Assembly: GCA_026214975.1 (NCBI GenBank)
Contig: CM047805.1
Span: 114,943,845-115,007,844, forward strand
Length of the DNA stretch: 64,000 bases
Origin: Gentiana macrophylla
Lineage: Eukaryota; Streptophyta; Magnoliopsida; Gentianales; Gentianaceae
Direction: 5' to 3'
Part shown: positions 11,205 to 23,363 of the stretch, in pieces
Numbering within the stretch: position 1 is the stretch's first letter
Layout of the letters: each line of letters opens with the position of its first letter
Position numbers and translations under genes: made by a program
Notes under the pieces: model-generated
Seen by the model: only the letters and a program-made list of their open reading frames with translations
What the model was told of the DNA's origin: nothing
The model's database searches: none

Positions 11205-14200
11205 CTAAGCAAAAGGAATTACAAAGGTACCATATGTGTAGTCACTACGCAACTTTTCAAACGAGGCCTGGGGTAAAGGCTTCGTGAAAATGTCCGCTAC
11301 TCGATCATGAAGTTGGCACAAACTCATTAGATATCGTACCATTTTGCACATGATCACGTATAAAATGATACCGAATGTCTATGTGTTTGGCCCGAGAGTG
11401 CAATACAGGATTGTGTGCAAGGTCTATTGCACTGGTACTATCGCAATAAACCGGAACACAATCTACAGACATGCCGAAGTCTGCTAACTGTTGTTTGAGC
11501 CAGAGGAGTTGAGCACAGCAATTGCTCAAGGCTACGTACTCAGCTTCAGTAGTACTAAGGGCAACACTAGGTTGCTTCTGAGAAACAAGAGATGAGACGG
11601 TCCCCAAGTAATTGACAAGTACCACTAGTACTCTTCCGTTCAATACGACGACCACCATAGTCGGCATCGTTTATGGCGATAAGTGTAAGTGATGAATCTC
11701 GAGAGTACCAGAGACTCAATGTGGGTGTGTGCCTGAGATATCGGAAAACTTGCTTGACAGCTTTGTAATGCGATATCTTAGGATTAGATTGAAAGCGTGC
11801 ACATAGTCCTACGGCAAAAGCGTATGTCGGGTCTCGATGCGGTCGTATAGCGAGAGAACCGATCATAGATCGATATAAGTGAGAGTCAAACGACTCACCA
11901 TCTTCATCAAGGCCAAGTTTGACCGACGAACTCATAGAGTTGTTGCGAGTTTTCAACCGGTCAAACTTGAACTTGGTGAACATATCTCGATATACTTAGT
12001 TTGACTTATGTGTGTGCGGATCGTGTTTGCTTGATCTCAGAGGCCAAGGAAGAAACTTAACTCTCCCATGGTCGACATCTCAAACTCGAGAGGACATCAA
12101 GGTCTCAAACTCGATTGCACAAAGTCGGGTCGGTAGAACCGAAGATAATGTCATCGACATAGACCTGGGCAACCAGGATGTCAGAGCCGGACTTCTTTAT
12201 GAATAAGGTGTTATCCACCCTACCCCTAACGAAGCCATTAGCTAAAAGCACTGATGACAACTTATCATACCACGCTCTAGGCGCTTGTTTGAGTCCGTAA
12301 AGTGCTTTCTTGAGACGGAAAACATAATCGGGATGAAGTGTATCCTCAAAGCCCAGAGGCTGTCGAACATATACTTCTTTATCGATAAGTCCGTTTAAGA
12401 AGGCACTTTTGACGTCCATTTGATGGAGCTTTATTCCTAAGCCAGATGCAAACGCAATTAAAAGTCGAATGGCGTCTAGCCGAGCAACTGGGGCGAAAGT
12501 CTCATCGTAATCGATGCCTTCCTGTTGGGTATAACCCTGCGCCACCAGCCGAGCTTTATTCCGAACGACTTTACCGTTTTCATCTAACTTGTTCCGAAAG
12601 ACCCATCGTGTGCCTACCGAGGTTTTACCGCTTAGGTAGGGAACAAGTTCCCAAACATCTTGCCTTTCAAATTGATGAAGCTCTTCTTGCATAGCTATAA
12701 CCCACTCATTATCTAAGAGGCTTCATCAACTTTCTTAGGTTCAATGTTAGAAACAAATGCATGCAAAGATGAGGATAGAAAGTGGACCTTCGGGTGCTAA
12801 CTCCAGCAGTGGGGTCACCAATGATTAAGTCTGGGGTGTGATAACTTTCCCATCTGTGTTGTGAACCACCACCATTTTCCTCTTGCACATTTTCTTCATT
12901 GGGAGCATCATTTGCTAAGATGTCATCCACAACGGGTCTTTGTTGGTTCAACAAACTACTTCTTGTGCTACTTCCGTTCCAGCGATGTTTCATTTTGTGC
13001 GGGTGGAAGCATCTCGAGCTCATCCTCCAAGTCCAACTGCCCTACACTTACTTGCTTATCTTTCACACTAGAGCACATGTTAGTCAAGGAAACAGACTCA
13101 TGAAATGAAACGTGTATGGACTCGAGAATGCGTCGAGAAACCGGATCGTAGCATCTATAAGCCCGTGAGGTCTCGGAATAACCAACGAATATGCATTCGA
13201 TGGACTTAGATGCAAACTTATCCAAATTTCCCTTATCATTCAACACGAAACACTTACATCCAAAAACGTGAAAGTAATTTACTTTCGGAGGCCGATTTCT
13301 TAGGACTTCGTAGGGTGTCTTGTGCAATCTGTGTCTAATAGACACTCGATTAACAACATAACATGCACAAGCAATGACCTCACTTTCACGTAAATCGAGG
13401 CACCTTGAACTCATTCAACATGGTTCGAGCGATTCTTGCAAGTGTTCGGTTCTTACGCTCAACGACGCCATTTTGTTGTGGAGTTCGGGGAGCAGAGAAT
13501 TCGTGACGAATACCAAGGTACTCACAGAAATCTATGAGACTAGTGTCCACGAATTCACCACCTCTGTCACTCCGGACAGCTACAACAGATATATCAAAAG
13601 TATTCTGTAGTTGCTTCACGAGAGTGGAAAATGCCTGAGCACTATCACTCTTGTGAGTCAAAAACAGAGTCCATGTATATCTGGAATAGTCATCAACGAC
13701 GACGAGCACATAAGACTTTCCACTGAGACTTACTACTCTACTAGGACCGAACAAGTCAATGTGCAACAATTCTAGGATGCGAGTGGAAGATACTTCGTGT
13801 TTGGATCTGAATGAAGTTCTAGCTTGCTTACCATGTATACACGGCTCACAAGTGTCAAATTCATCCAGATCTAATGTTGGAATACCTCGTATGAGATTCT
13901 GTTTGCACAGCTTCTCAATAGTGGTAATACCAACATGACCTAAGCGACGGTGCCATAGATTTGTGTCATCATGTTTAGATACGAGGCATGTTATCGGGCA
14001 ATTAGTGAGGTTGTCCAGTTCGATCGTGTAGAGATTATGCTCACGAAGACCAGTTAGGACAACATTCCCTAATTTATTAGATATCGTGCAACTATCCTCA
14101 TCAAACACAATTTTAAGGCCTGAGTCACTTAACTGTGATATGCTTAGTAAATTATACTCTAGATGCTTGACTAAAAGGACATTATGAATAATAAAGCAAT

Positions 14201-14393
14201 TTGGGTTACCAACTGATCCTTTGCCAAGGATCTTGCCTTTTGAGTTGTCTCCGAATGTGACTGATCCTCCATTTGATATAGCTTTGTAATCCCGAATGAT
14301 TGAGGAGTTTCCAGTCATATGTCGAGAGCATCCACTATCCAAGCACCACTTTGTATTGCTTCTATAGAGTTTAGCTTTAAGACATGCCTGCAA
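11205..14393 (-). pseudogene. Element C pol: protease, integrase, RT, RNase H
   Basis: The minus-strand polyprotein starts with the copia protease motif LDSGCSRHMTGN (near 14340). The HHCC zinc region follows (LWHRRLGHVG..., CEPCIHGKQ), then the integrase core (VVVDDYSRYTW, RSDRGGEF, TPQQNGVVERKN). The integrase C-terminus and a linker occupy 13414-12709. RT (12692-12105) has [31 protein letters not shown] and the catalytic YVDDI. RNase H (11983-11205) has YRSMIGSL, ERKSTSGTCQLLG, LSTTEAEYVAL and CDSTSAIDLAHN. Frameshifts occur near 13400, 12100-11990, 11660-11570 and 11300; the last precedes a C-terminal FTKPLP-type end in another frame. No catalytic residue I checked is lost. The missing frames could be true decay or sequence error. 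Confidence 0.88.
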
Positions 14394-14394
14394 T

Positions 14395-14853
14395 ACAAAG
14401 ATTTTATATAGGTACCCTTAGTTCTTGGGTCCTTGGGGGTTAGAGTCAGGCTTGATCGAGTCCTTTCGAACCCATACCTTCTTAACCCTTGGTTTCCTAA
14501 CAGCCTTCTTTGTCTGGGAGGACTCGGGCTGTTTGCAGTGACGTGGGTCGGGTTGGTATGTAGTTGATTGCATTCGATTAACCTGATCTTGCCAGAATAG
14601 CATCTGGGCCAAAAGGGGATTAAAAAGGGAAGTCTATGTGCATAGTTGTGTGCCTGGTGTATGCGTGGATCGTAGTGTGTAGTCGGGTAAAAACTAGGTG
14701 AAGCATAGTTGTTATGAGTGAAGTGGTTCTGCTGAGCATGGCTCCTGAACCTCTTCGATCATAGGCATATGCATGAGTATTGGGGAAGAACGCTGTGTTG
14801 TGTGTGTGGATGTTGATGGAGCGTTCTTAGGTGCGGTGTGTGCATTTTTCTTT
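14395..14853 (-). other. Element C gag-pol linker
   Basis: A broken reading frame between the gag C-terminus and the protease. One 64-codon piece (14612-14418) is basic (RKPRVKKVWVRKD) and Pro/Ser-rich. The rest shows no intact frame. Sireviruses have long variable linkers here. No function is assigned. Confidence 0.5.
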
Positions 14854-16389
14854 CTATTTCTTCTTTTCTTTTGATGGGTTGTGCAGTGTGGTGTGTGCTA
14901 CTAAGCCAATTGGCCTAGGCTCCAAGACTTTGGTTGAGGCGGATGAGTTTTGTGTGTCGGATAGACCTTCTACACAAATGTCCTTACCCTTTGAAGTCTG
15001 AGAAGTTGAGGGTTGCGTTTTGAGCTGAGTAATTTGCTCTTCAAGTCGTGAGATGACTTGTTTAAACGCCGCAACCTTTCGCTTCAAAGATTCATTCTCA
15101 ATCTCGGTCGTTTGGTGCTTAAGCTTCAATTTACTTAGTTCAATAGTTAAGGTGACAAAATCGTTGTCTTGTTGTTCTTTAAACTTATTTAGTGTTTCGT
15201 TTTTATCCTTAAGTGTGAGGTTCTCCCTAGTTAATTGTTCATTTCGTGCATAAGTGTCGGATACCTCACTATCACTTGAGTTCGTGGGTTGTGAGAAACC
15301 CATGAAGCACAAGTTTGCTTTTTCAGAAGTTTCAGACTTATTGTCATTGTCTGATTCGTCGCTTGCATCCCAAGTAGCCGCCATTGCCTTGCCATTTTTC
15401 TTGCCTTTACCTTTTTGAGTATTCTTGCTCTTTTGACCGGATGTAGGTTTGGGCTTTCCTCCTTTCTTATTTGGGCACTCGTTGGCAATGTGACCCTTCT
15501 GATTGCATTCGAAACAAGTCATGTCTTGTTTCCAACTACTTTTGTTTTGGGACTTAGCATTCCCGGATGGTTTTCCTCTTCGTTCATTTTTCAAAAACCT
15601 TCTGAACTTACGAACCATCATAGCGGTTTCCTCGTCATCTTCACTTTCATCATCCGCTTGCTCATTCTCAGATTCTGGTTCTTCACGAGCTTTGAGCCGA
15701 ACGGACATCTCACGATACTTTTCTTGGGTGCGTTCAGATGTTGTTCGTATACTAGAAGCGTACCGATAAGTTCATCTTTAGTGAGGACCGAGAGATCCTT
15801 TGCTTCCTCTATGGCCGTAGCCTTAGGTTCCCATATAGGAGGGAGGGAGCGAAGTATCTTATAGTTTTGGTCCTCCATAGAGATGTCTTTACCAAGAGCG
15901 CTAAGTGCATTGACTATGTCAGTGAATCTATTATCCATATCAATAATGGATTCACTGGGTTTAGCTTGAAAAGACTCATATGCATGGTTAAGTTGACTTA
16001 TTTTTGACTTTTTAACCTTGCTGGTGCCCTCATGACGTTTAATAAGAGCCTCCCAAATTTCTTTGGCGCGCCTCGCATGCGCAACAAATTCGGTTCTCGG
16101 AGGTGATAAGAATGGCGACGGCTTTAGCGTTTAAGGACATTTTTCTACAGTCCTCCTCGTTAAATTCGTCCTCACTCTTATTAACCTTTGTAGTAGCTCC
16201 GGCTTCGATGACGTCTTTTGTGGGAACAAATGGACCTTTGTTTATGATAATCCATAATTGATAGTCCGTTTGTTGCACATGAGTCATCATCGAACGTTTC
16301 CACTGAATAAATCCAGAACCGTCAAAGTATGGAGGCCTTACCAAGGATAAGCCCTCCCTCGGGTTCATAGAATTATTTAGGGAAGCCAT
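14854..16389 (-). pseudogene. Element C gag (broken)
   Basis: The start is taken as ATG at 16389 (MASLNNSMNP). The N-terminal region has the copia gag signature RPPYFDGSGFIQWKRSM and LWIIINKGPFVP. It breaks near 16040 and continues in 15938-15618 (MDNRFTDIVNALSALG, LRSLPPIWEPKATAIEEA), then in 15708-14854. The last piece carries one intact zinc knuckle, CFECNQKGHIANEC, then a basic Lys-rich stretch, acidic clusters and a ~60-residue coiled coil with heptad Leu/Ile (LTRENLTLKDKNETLNKF onwards). A long gag with a C-terminal coiled coil is typical of Sireviruses. It packages the RNA and forms the particle in the cytoplasm. Confidence 0.82.
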
Positions 16390-16636
16390 TACAATGCAAT
16401 ACAATGATATGCAACAAATATGAGATGCAAAGATATGAATGAATTACAATGCAAATTTTTTTTAAAACAATGATGTGAGTGTGTGATAATCAACACTTAA
16501 GCACAAAGGAGAGGATTTACTTGGTAACTAACACAACTGCAAAAACAGGTAAACACAAGACCAAGGTAAATCAAAGAAATAGAAAGCACTATAGATCACA
16601 CCAAGAGATATCGTGTTATGATCACTAGGTAACCAA
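16390..16636. other. Element C 5' leader
   Basis: Untranslated leader between the primer site and gag ATG, AT-rich. I see no conserved structure in it. Confidence 0.5.
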
Positions 16637-16648
16637 GCTCCGATACCA
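16637..16648 (-). other. Element C primer binding site
   Basis: On the minus strand this reads TGGTATCGGAGC, two bases after the 5' LTR end. It differs by one base from TGGTATCAGAGC, the complement of initiator Met-tRNA used by most copia elements. Confidence 0.85.
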
Positions 16649-16650
16649 AT

Positions 16651-19509
16651 TGTTTGATCGATAATGGCGCAAACACACTCTAGAAGGGGGGGTTGAATAG
16701 AGTGCGGGGATTTTTGACTCTTTTTCGATTTATCAATAACAACAAGTTGGAGCAAGTATAATACACAATTACTAATAAGTTAAACCGGAAGCTATTTAAC
16801 TAGATTATTCGATTGTGTATTTTATACCTAAGTGATCAAGATTATCTAATGTACAAGTTCTACAAAGTGTGCACAGATATAGGGACACTATTCGAGATAA
16901 GTAGGTTGATTAGCAACCAGCAAGCTTTATAACAAAATACTACGCAGCAACACAGGTAATTAAACGAACTTAAAAAAAATTGCACAACTGAAAAACAAAT
17001 AGACTGTTGTACTATTCAGTTTGCCAAGAAAATAAAATACAGTTTATTTAACAAAGTTAACTAAAGTCCTTAGATGAATTTGCAGTATTGATAAACACAC
17101 TCAAATGAGTTGGTTTATCCCTACTGAAATTTAAACTAAGTACAATGACTCAGCCACAAAACAAAGTGGGGACCTTTACTACACCGACTAATCAAATTCA
17201 AAGACCAAAGTAAAAATACATTTTAGAGTGTAACACTCAGTTAGATTATTAGTCTAGTATTGACTCGAGATCACATATAGTCGAGTAGGTCCAAGCACAT
17301 AAAATACTCCTATTACAAGGTGTTCAAAGTAAGTTCGATTTATCAAGAATATTTGCAACAGTTTTGTAACACGATGTTCAATCGGGACGAGATATACGAA
17401 TCTGACAAAAAAACAAAGACAGAGAGGGGCAGAATTTTCAGAGACAAATTACAAAAATTTGCACACTGAAAAATTCCCAGCAGATAAAGGGATATGACAC
17501 TTGGACTCAACAACAGGTTTTAGTCTGAAAAAAAAAACAGCAGACTTGCACAGAATCAACAATTCAGTCTGTTCACCTCACAAGGTGGTGAGGAGGTATT
17601 TCAAACCACTCTCACTGATGACAGATCCTGAATTAAAGTTAAATGCAATACTGCAAGAACAGGAATAAAACTTGTACAAAGACCAACTTTATAAGTACTC
17701 AATCCTAAAATCAGAATTACACAAAATCAGATTGACACTGAAATATGAACTATAGGCCAGGATCCTCTCAAAGCCTCTTTGCTAGTTCAAACTTTCAAGT
17801 GTCAATTCCTGATTACTGAAACTGAAAAACTTAAGATTCAGTATATCAAAATTGACTCAATTAAAGAGACTACACAAGACCAAAATTAATTGAGAATCGA
17901 TTCAATAGTTTGAAAAACAATAAAGAGAGTCCAAATGAATACCTTTTATGAGGTGAACAAATGCAGACACAGACACAGCTGATCCAAGAATCCTGTGTAT
18001 AGCTCTTAGCCAATCCTTAAGCTATACACACTCCTCTGAGATTCCAGCCGAGTTCACTATACTTCAGGCAAGTATATGAACTATACTACCAACTTCACAA
18101 AAAGACTTTTGAGAAAATTTTGAAGGAGGATAAGAGAGATTGCTTTTTTCAAAACTGATGTTTTAAAAGGTTGGAGGAAGACTACTATTTATAGGACTCG
18201 GACAGGCCACTGATCAACTAAACAGAGCAGGAAACACATGTGGTTGACCAAGGACCTAAAGAGGACTAGTAAAAAAAATTAGACATCATTGGGTTAATTA
18301 CCCTCGTGTTGATTCAAAATCATAGGTTTAAAGACCTCATTTGAATCATAGAGAAACAGTAAAGGGCACAAGAAAGACAGTTATGAAAATACCAACACGT
18401 GTTCACAGAATCAGTACAGGATTTTCTTCATATGGTAAGCACGTGGGCAAAAGCTTCTGTAAATCTTATTCCGGCTTGACTGATTCAAAAGAAACCTAAA
18501 ACGGACAAAAGACACATTAGGCAGAATCCATTCAAATCAGAGAAATAAAAGATTTCATATTAACTTTTAAGAGGGAAAGATACGACCTTTGAATCAGAAT
18601 TGACATAGCATCGATCATTTAAGTCTCGTATCATCCAAGGAATTGACTGAAAGGTCATGCCTTTCACACACGTACCTTCAAACAGCCATGAGAGCACAAA
18701 ATCAGGGCAGAATCGGTTTCAAATCATTGTAATAAACGATCGATATTAACAGAGATTAGAAAAGATACGACCTTTAAATGCTGCAAAGTGAGCTGGACCT
18801 TCACAGAGATGAAATCTGCGTTGTCAAGAATCGAATCGGCATTTAAGGATCAAATCGAAACCTTCCTGATATAGTTTTAGCACATGGTTGTTTCGATTTA
18901 GGAGAGGAGCCTTCACAGAAGGTGATTCTGTGTAGCTACGAAGCGTAATTCATCACGAGGGATGAATAGATTAGGAAGGTAAAGGGGGACAACAGGCAGG
19001 ATTCCAGGGGCGGCCATTGAAGATAGAAATCAAGCTCATTGAAGGAGAGGATTTGGAACGGCTGAGAGAAGATCCTGGAAGGAGAGAGAGGCGACGGCTC
19101 CCAAATGAAAAGAGAGATTAGGGTTATGCAAAAAAAGGTTTAGGTTGTTTTTTTTTTTTTTTTTTTTTTTAACAAAAGAACTGGGCCGGATATAAAGGAA
19201 AAGGGGCTGGGCCAGATTAAAAAGGGAAGGGCCGGATCATGTATCAATTTGTATCAAACACATATAATTGATTTGATCAATTAATTAATTAATTTATAAA
19301 ATTAATCTTATAAATTAAATTAATAATTAATTAATTAATTATAGGTCTAATATAAGTCTGCAAAAAAAATTAAACACAAGAAATTGCCATATGATGTAAG
19401 TTTTAACTTCATGGCGGTTAGTGACAGGGGCAATAAAGTCAAAACACACATTAGGGGTATTTTGGTAAATTAATCAAACTTATATGCAACTGGGGCTCAT
19501 AACTCAACA
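16651..19509 (-). repeat. Element C 5' LTR
   Basis: Full-length partner of 8267-11110, beginning TGTTTGATCGATAATGG and ending AACTCAACA. On the element strand it is upstream of the primer site. A TATAAATA box lies at 18186-18193 (minus strand), consistent with transcription start in this LTR. It holds a longer poly-T tract (near 19150) than the other LTR. Confidence 0.92.
18186..18193 (-). promoter_or_regulatory. TATA box of element C 5' LTR
   Basis: The plus-strand sequence is TATTTATA, i.e. TATAAATA on the minus strand, within CCTATAAATAGTAG. It is conserved in the other LTR at 9801-9808 and in the same relative place as the TATA box of element A. Confidence 0.7.
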
Positions 19510-19514
19510 TAAAC
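19510..19514. repeat. Target-site duplication of element C, right copy
   Basis: TAAAC follows the LTR terminus CAACA. It pairs with TAAAA at 8262-8266 (one mismatch). Confidence 0.75.
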
Positions 19515-21117
19515 ATTGCTTCCAATTGTCTTCTAGTCCTCACACCTTGCTGTATATTGCCAATAACTTGTTCAGCAGGGTGATCCCTTAACCATTGTGG
19601 ATTTTGGTTAGATTGATTCTCAGGAACATCATCTTCAGTAGGGTCTGATGTTGCTTCTTCAACAGGGGGTTCAGCAGATCCTTGAACCGCCTGGTTGTTG
19701 CATCGATGTAGTGTTACCAATAGGTGTTCAAGCGGGCGTAATCGTAAATCTTTAAGTCATTAAATCTTTCCAAAACTTCACCACATTCTGGATCAGTGAC
19801 TTGTTGATTCTCAGCAGGTTCTGAATCTTCATCTTGCATTCCAGTGAACTTAGGTTCATCAAAAACAACATGTATTGTTTCTTCATGTTTCAGAGTCCTT
19901 TTGTTCATTACCACTAAATGCCTTGGTCGATGTAAGAATAGCCCAAAAAGATTCCTTCATCTGATTTAGGTTGGAAAGTCTTCAATTGCTCCTTATGATT
20001 TAAGATAAAACATTTGCTTCTAAATGGATGGAAATAGGATATATTAGGTTTCCTTCCATTCCAAATCTCATAAGGTGTCTTCAGCAGCTTCTTGTTCACT
20101 GAGGTCCTGTTTTGTGTATATCATGCTGTATTAACTGCTTCAGCCCAATACCTTTCAGACAATAATGCTTCACAAATCATTGTCCTTCCTGCTTCTTTCA
20201 AAGTCTTGTTTCCTCTTTCAGCAACCCCATTTTGCTGAGGTGTACCAGCAGCAGCAAGTTGATGTACTACACCATTCTGTTCACAATATTTTCTTATAAC
20301 TTTGTTGAGAAATTCAAGACTTTATCCGATCCGATCTTCACCATCACAAACTTTTCTCATTTTGCAATCTCTTCAAAAGTTCAGGCATCTTTTGAAGTGT
20401 TTCACTTTTCTTGTTCATGAATACTACCCAAGTGTATCTTGAATAATCATCCACAACTACTAAAGTGTACTTCTTTCCTGTTACACTTGTTGGTGTTACA
20501 GGTCCAAATAGATCCATATGCATCAACTCCAAAACTCTTTTTGTTGATTGCTTTGTCTTGGATTTGAAGCTTGATTTTGTCTGTTTACCTTGCTGACAGG
20601 CATCACATATAGCATCCTTTTTGAATGTGATTTCAGGTAAACCAATCACCAGTTTCTTCTTCACCAACTGATTGATATCATCAAAATTTAGATGATTCAA
20701 ATTCTTATGCCATTGCCAATTAAGTTCTGACTTGGTATGCACAATCTGGCAGGTTTCTGGAACAGCAGTAGACCAATCCACAACATACATGTTTTGTTGT
20801 CTTCTTCCACCCAACACAACTTGATCACCTCTTTCACTAATGACAATACAGTTGTTTTTGTCAAAAGTGACCTTGTAGCCTATGTCATAAAATTGTCCAG
20901 TGCTCAGTAGGTTGTAGTCCAGTCCTTCCACATATGCAACATTCTTGATTGTTAATCCATTTCTCACAAGTGTGCCATATCCTCTTGTGTATCCTGGTGT
21001 GTTCTTGTTGCCAAAATTCACTCTTGGACCATCCTTTGCCACATAACTTGACAAACAGTGCTTATTCTTTGTCATATGTCTGGAACATCCACTGTCAAAG
21101 TACCAGACACCCTACAA
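19510..21117 (-). pseudogene. Element A pol, 5' part: protease and integrase
   Basis: The minus strand shows the copia protease motif DSGCSRHMTK at about 21085-21110. It is followed by the LLSTGQFYD block, an HHCC zinc region (WHKNLNHLN, CDACQQGKQ) and an integrase core that begins with MDLFGPV and VVVDDYSRYTWV (20460-20400). After a frameshift near 20344 the core continues with TPQQNGVAERGN, then meets a stop near 20125. The C-terminal part is in 20099-19914 (TPYEIWNGRKPN, GIFLGYSYID), 19914-19714 and 19720-19510. The frame is cut at 19509 by element C and resumes at 8258. Confidence 0.87.
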
Positions 21118-21125
21118 AACAAAGT

Positions 21126-22010
21126 TAATGCATTTTAGGTACCCAAAACTGTTTGAGTCCATAGTTGTCAGTGGCAAGCATGACCCTTGGCAAATTTCCA
21201 TAAGGTCTTCTTTGAAAGGAATCATACTTTGGTTCATACATGTATTCTACACATCCATAAGGTTTAACAATTGGTTGTGTAGGATTCACATATGCTTTCT
21301 GGCCTTTCGGAATATAATGCTGTTTAAAGTGATTTCTTTTGTTAGAAGCACTAGCATAACCATTAGTTTGTCATCTGTTAGAGCATGTACCTCAGTAGTG
21401 TGGAGTCTCGTGAGGTCCTCGCCGAGGTCTTGTATAAGTCCTCTGTGATTCCATTGCTTAGGTTTTACCCTAGCAAATGGGTTATACTTGTTGTTTCTAG
21501 CAGTAGGTGCAGGAATATTCCAATCATCATCAGTAGGGAACAATCTACCTTTCCCCCCTGAGATAAGTATCCCTAGAATGATTTATTCCCTCCGTCCCGT
21601 AATATAAGTCATTTTGGCCATTTCACACAGTTTAAGAAAACCTAATAAATGAGTTACTTTTTAATATTTCAATGCAAAATATTGTATTGTTTTCTGGAAC
21701 TGACTAATAATATTACATTGTTTAGTGTGTAAGTGAAAAACAATGCATTGTTTTGTGAGAAAGACTTATATTTTGGGACACCACTAAAAAGCTAAAAGGA
21801 CTTATATTACGGGACGGAGGGAGTACATTTTTAGATTTAGGATTCTTATCCTTGGAATATTTCTGATTTTTACTTTTGTGTGGTCCAACAGACTTGGTAG
21901 CAGGTCTGCTATCAGCAGGTCTAGAAGGTACAACAGCCTTATTTTTGGATTTATTCTTTTTGTTAGATGCTGTTGACCTTTTTGACTTCTGATTTTGCTT
22001 CCTTGAAACT
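21126..22010 (-). pseudogene. Element A gag-pol spacer region
   Basis: Minus-strand coding remnant between gag and protease, interrupted by the MITE. Right of the MITE (22010-21826) the frame is strongly basic with SKRSTASNKKNKSKNK. Left of it is FPTDDDWNIPAPTARNNKYN, and a downstream part has tyrosine-rich YGCVEYMYEP-type residues. The same kind of spacer is seen in the isolated fragment at 48071-48430. Frames shift several times. Confidence 0.65.
21586..21823. mobile_element. Stowaway-like MITE (Tc1/mariner type)
   Basis: A 238 bp element with near-perfect terminal inverted repeats: left TTCCCTCCGTCCCGTAATAT, right (reverse complement) CTCCCTCCGTCCCGTAATAT. It is flanked by TA on both sides (21584-21585 and 21824-21825). 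CTCCCTCCGTCCC is the classic plant Stowaway end. It has no ORF and would move only with a mariner-like transposase from elsewhere. It sits inside element A's gag-pol spacer, so it arrived after A. Confidence 0.93.
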
Positions 22011-23363
22011 TGTTAGTAATATCATCCGCAACGGAAGCGATTTAAGGATCTAGATCTATAAATTAAACGTAATAAAATAACAAGATCTACATCTACAAGG
22101 GGGTTGTAGAACATACCTCTTGGATCTCAAAATCCAAGTAGAAGAACCGCAATAGGAAGAACAATAGATGGTGTGAAGAGCACCACGATCTTCCGCACGT
22201 GTGATCCAAGCAACTCCCGGTGGAAGGAAATTCTCGTCTCGAATCCTTCCGATATGCTACCCGGAAAACCTCCAAGATTTTCCCTTTCTCTCCCCTTGGC
22301 CGAAAATTATCTCTTCCTCTCTCTAAGAGATGAAGTCGAATTTTTATGTGTGTATTAGGCTTGGGAGAACTCTCTTTATATAGGAGAGTAATCCTTGTCC
22401 TCCAAGGATTTTATTTTGCAAATAAATAAATCCAATAAATAAAAGATAATCCCAAAATATTCTAGAACAAATCTAGAATAATCTTTATCTTTATTTCTTA
22501 CTATAAATATTTTGTGCACATGTCTTATTAATACACAAGAAATCCAATTTCTTGTTTCCTAAACAAGCCTTGGCCGAAAATTCCCTTGTGACCTAGTCAC
22601 AATAATTTTCGGCCATAACACACTTTATGGGCCAAGATTATGAAAAATGTCTTTTTCACATATTTAATTATTTAGACCAACTAATTTAATAGTCCACTAA
22701 ACAATTAATTCACATATCGTTTTAATTAAATTCTAATAAGAACTAAATAAATATTATTAGGATTCGACGTCCGAGAATAACTATGCTATATTGGAGGCAC
22801 GTCGGGGACCATGGACTAATAATCAGCGGCTCCGATAAAGCAAATAAATAATTATCTTACGAACATAATAATTATATTCGATAAATCAATCACAGGAATA
22901 TGCCACCATAATCCCGTGACTGCACTCCTCCGATTATGAGATTATATTTATCTCCTCACGATTGATATAATCATTATATAAGGATTAATCCTCCATAGAC
23001 TGTTCATTCTAAATCGGGAAGTTACCGTTAACCCTTTTTAAAACCTCTTATCCTTATTTACCATTAATCCCCTAGTGATCAATTAATTCATACAACTCAC
23101 TGGTAGCTAATCAGTGTAATATGAACTCGTACGATCGATCGCTTTTAGGATTAACAAATAAGGAATCGTCTATCTACTTCCATAAATGGAAGGAATGGAT
23201 TCCGTATTCTGTGATAACACGACTACTCACTCAATCTGTACAATGCCAAGATGGGGTAATTCGATCACAGACTCGCAATCCTTAACCGTCATGTCGAACC
23301 TCATACTGATTCAAGCAGTTGACTGTGATCACCTCAGGATTAAGATATATCCATAAATATGAT
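22011..23363 (-). repeat. Element B 3' LTR, truncated
   Basis: Begins TGTTAGTAATATCATCCGCA, matching the right LTR, and stays alignable to about 23363 (ATCCATAAATATGAT), where homology stops. The remaining ~480 bases of the family LTR and the polypurine tract are missing. Confidence 0.88.

Larger units (their letters stand above)
8267..19509 (-). mobile_element. Element C: full-length Sirevirus-type copia nested in A
   Basis: An 11.2 kb element with paired 2.85 kb LTRs (8267-11110 and 16651-19509), a polypurine tract, a Met-tRNA-type primer site, near-perfect TSDs and gag-pol on the minus strand. LTR length and total size fit the Sirevirus lineage, as does the CTAGAAGGGGGGGTTGAATA tract near the LTR end. 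There is no extra ORF between pol and the polypurine tract, unlike A. It is the most intact element here. The frameshifts in gag and pol may be real, or may partly reflect the CAG/CTG sequence problem described in the findings. It must be younger than A. Confidence 0.92.

Noticed and set aside
15415..15864. 149-codon plus-strand ORF in element C
   Set aside because: Antisense of gag, whose zinc knuckle and core are clear on the minus strand.
22093..22358. ORFs on both strands repeated at 25441-25706
   Set aside because: They recur only because they lie in the two LTRs of element B; no domain.
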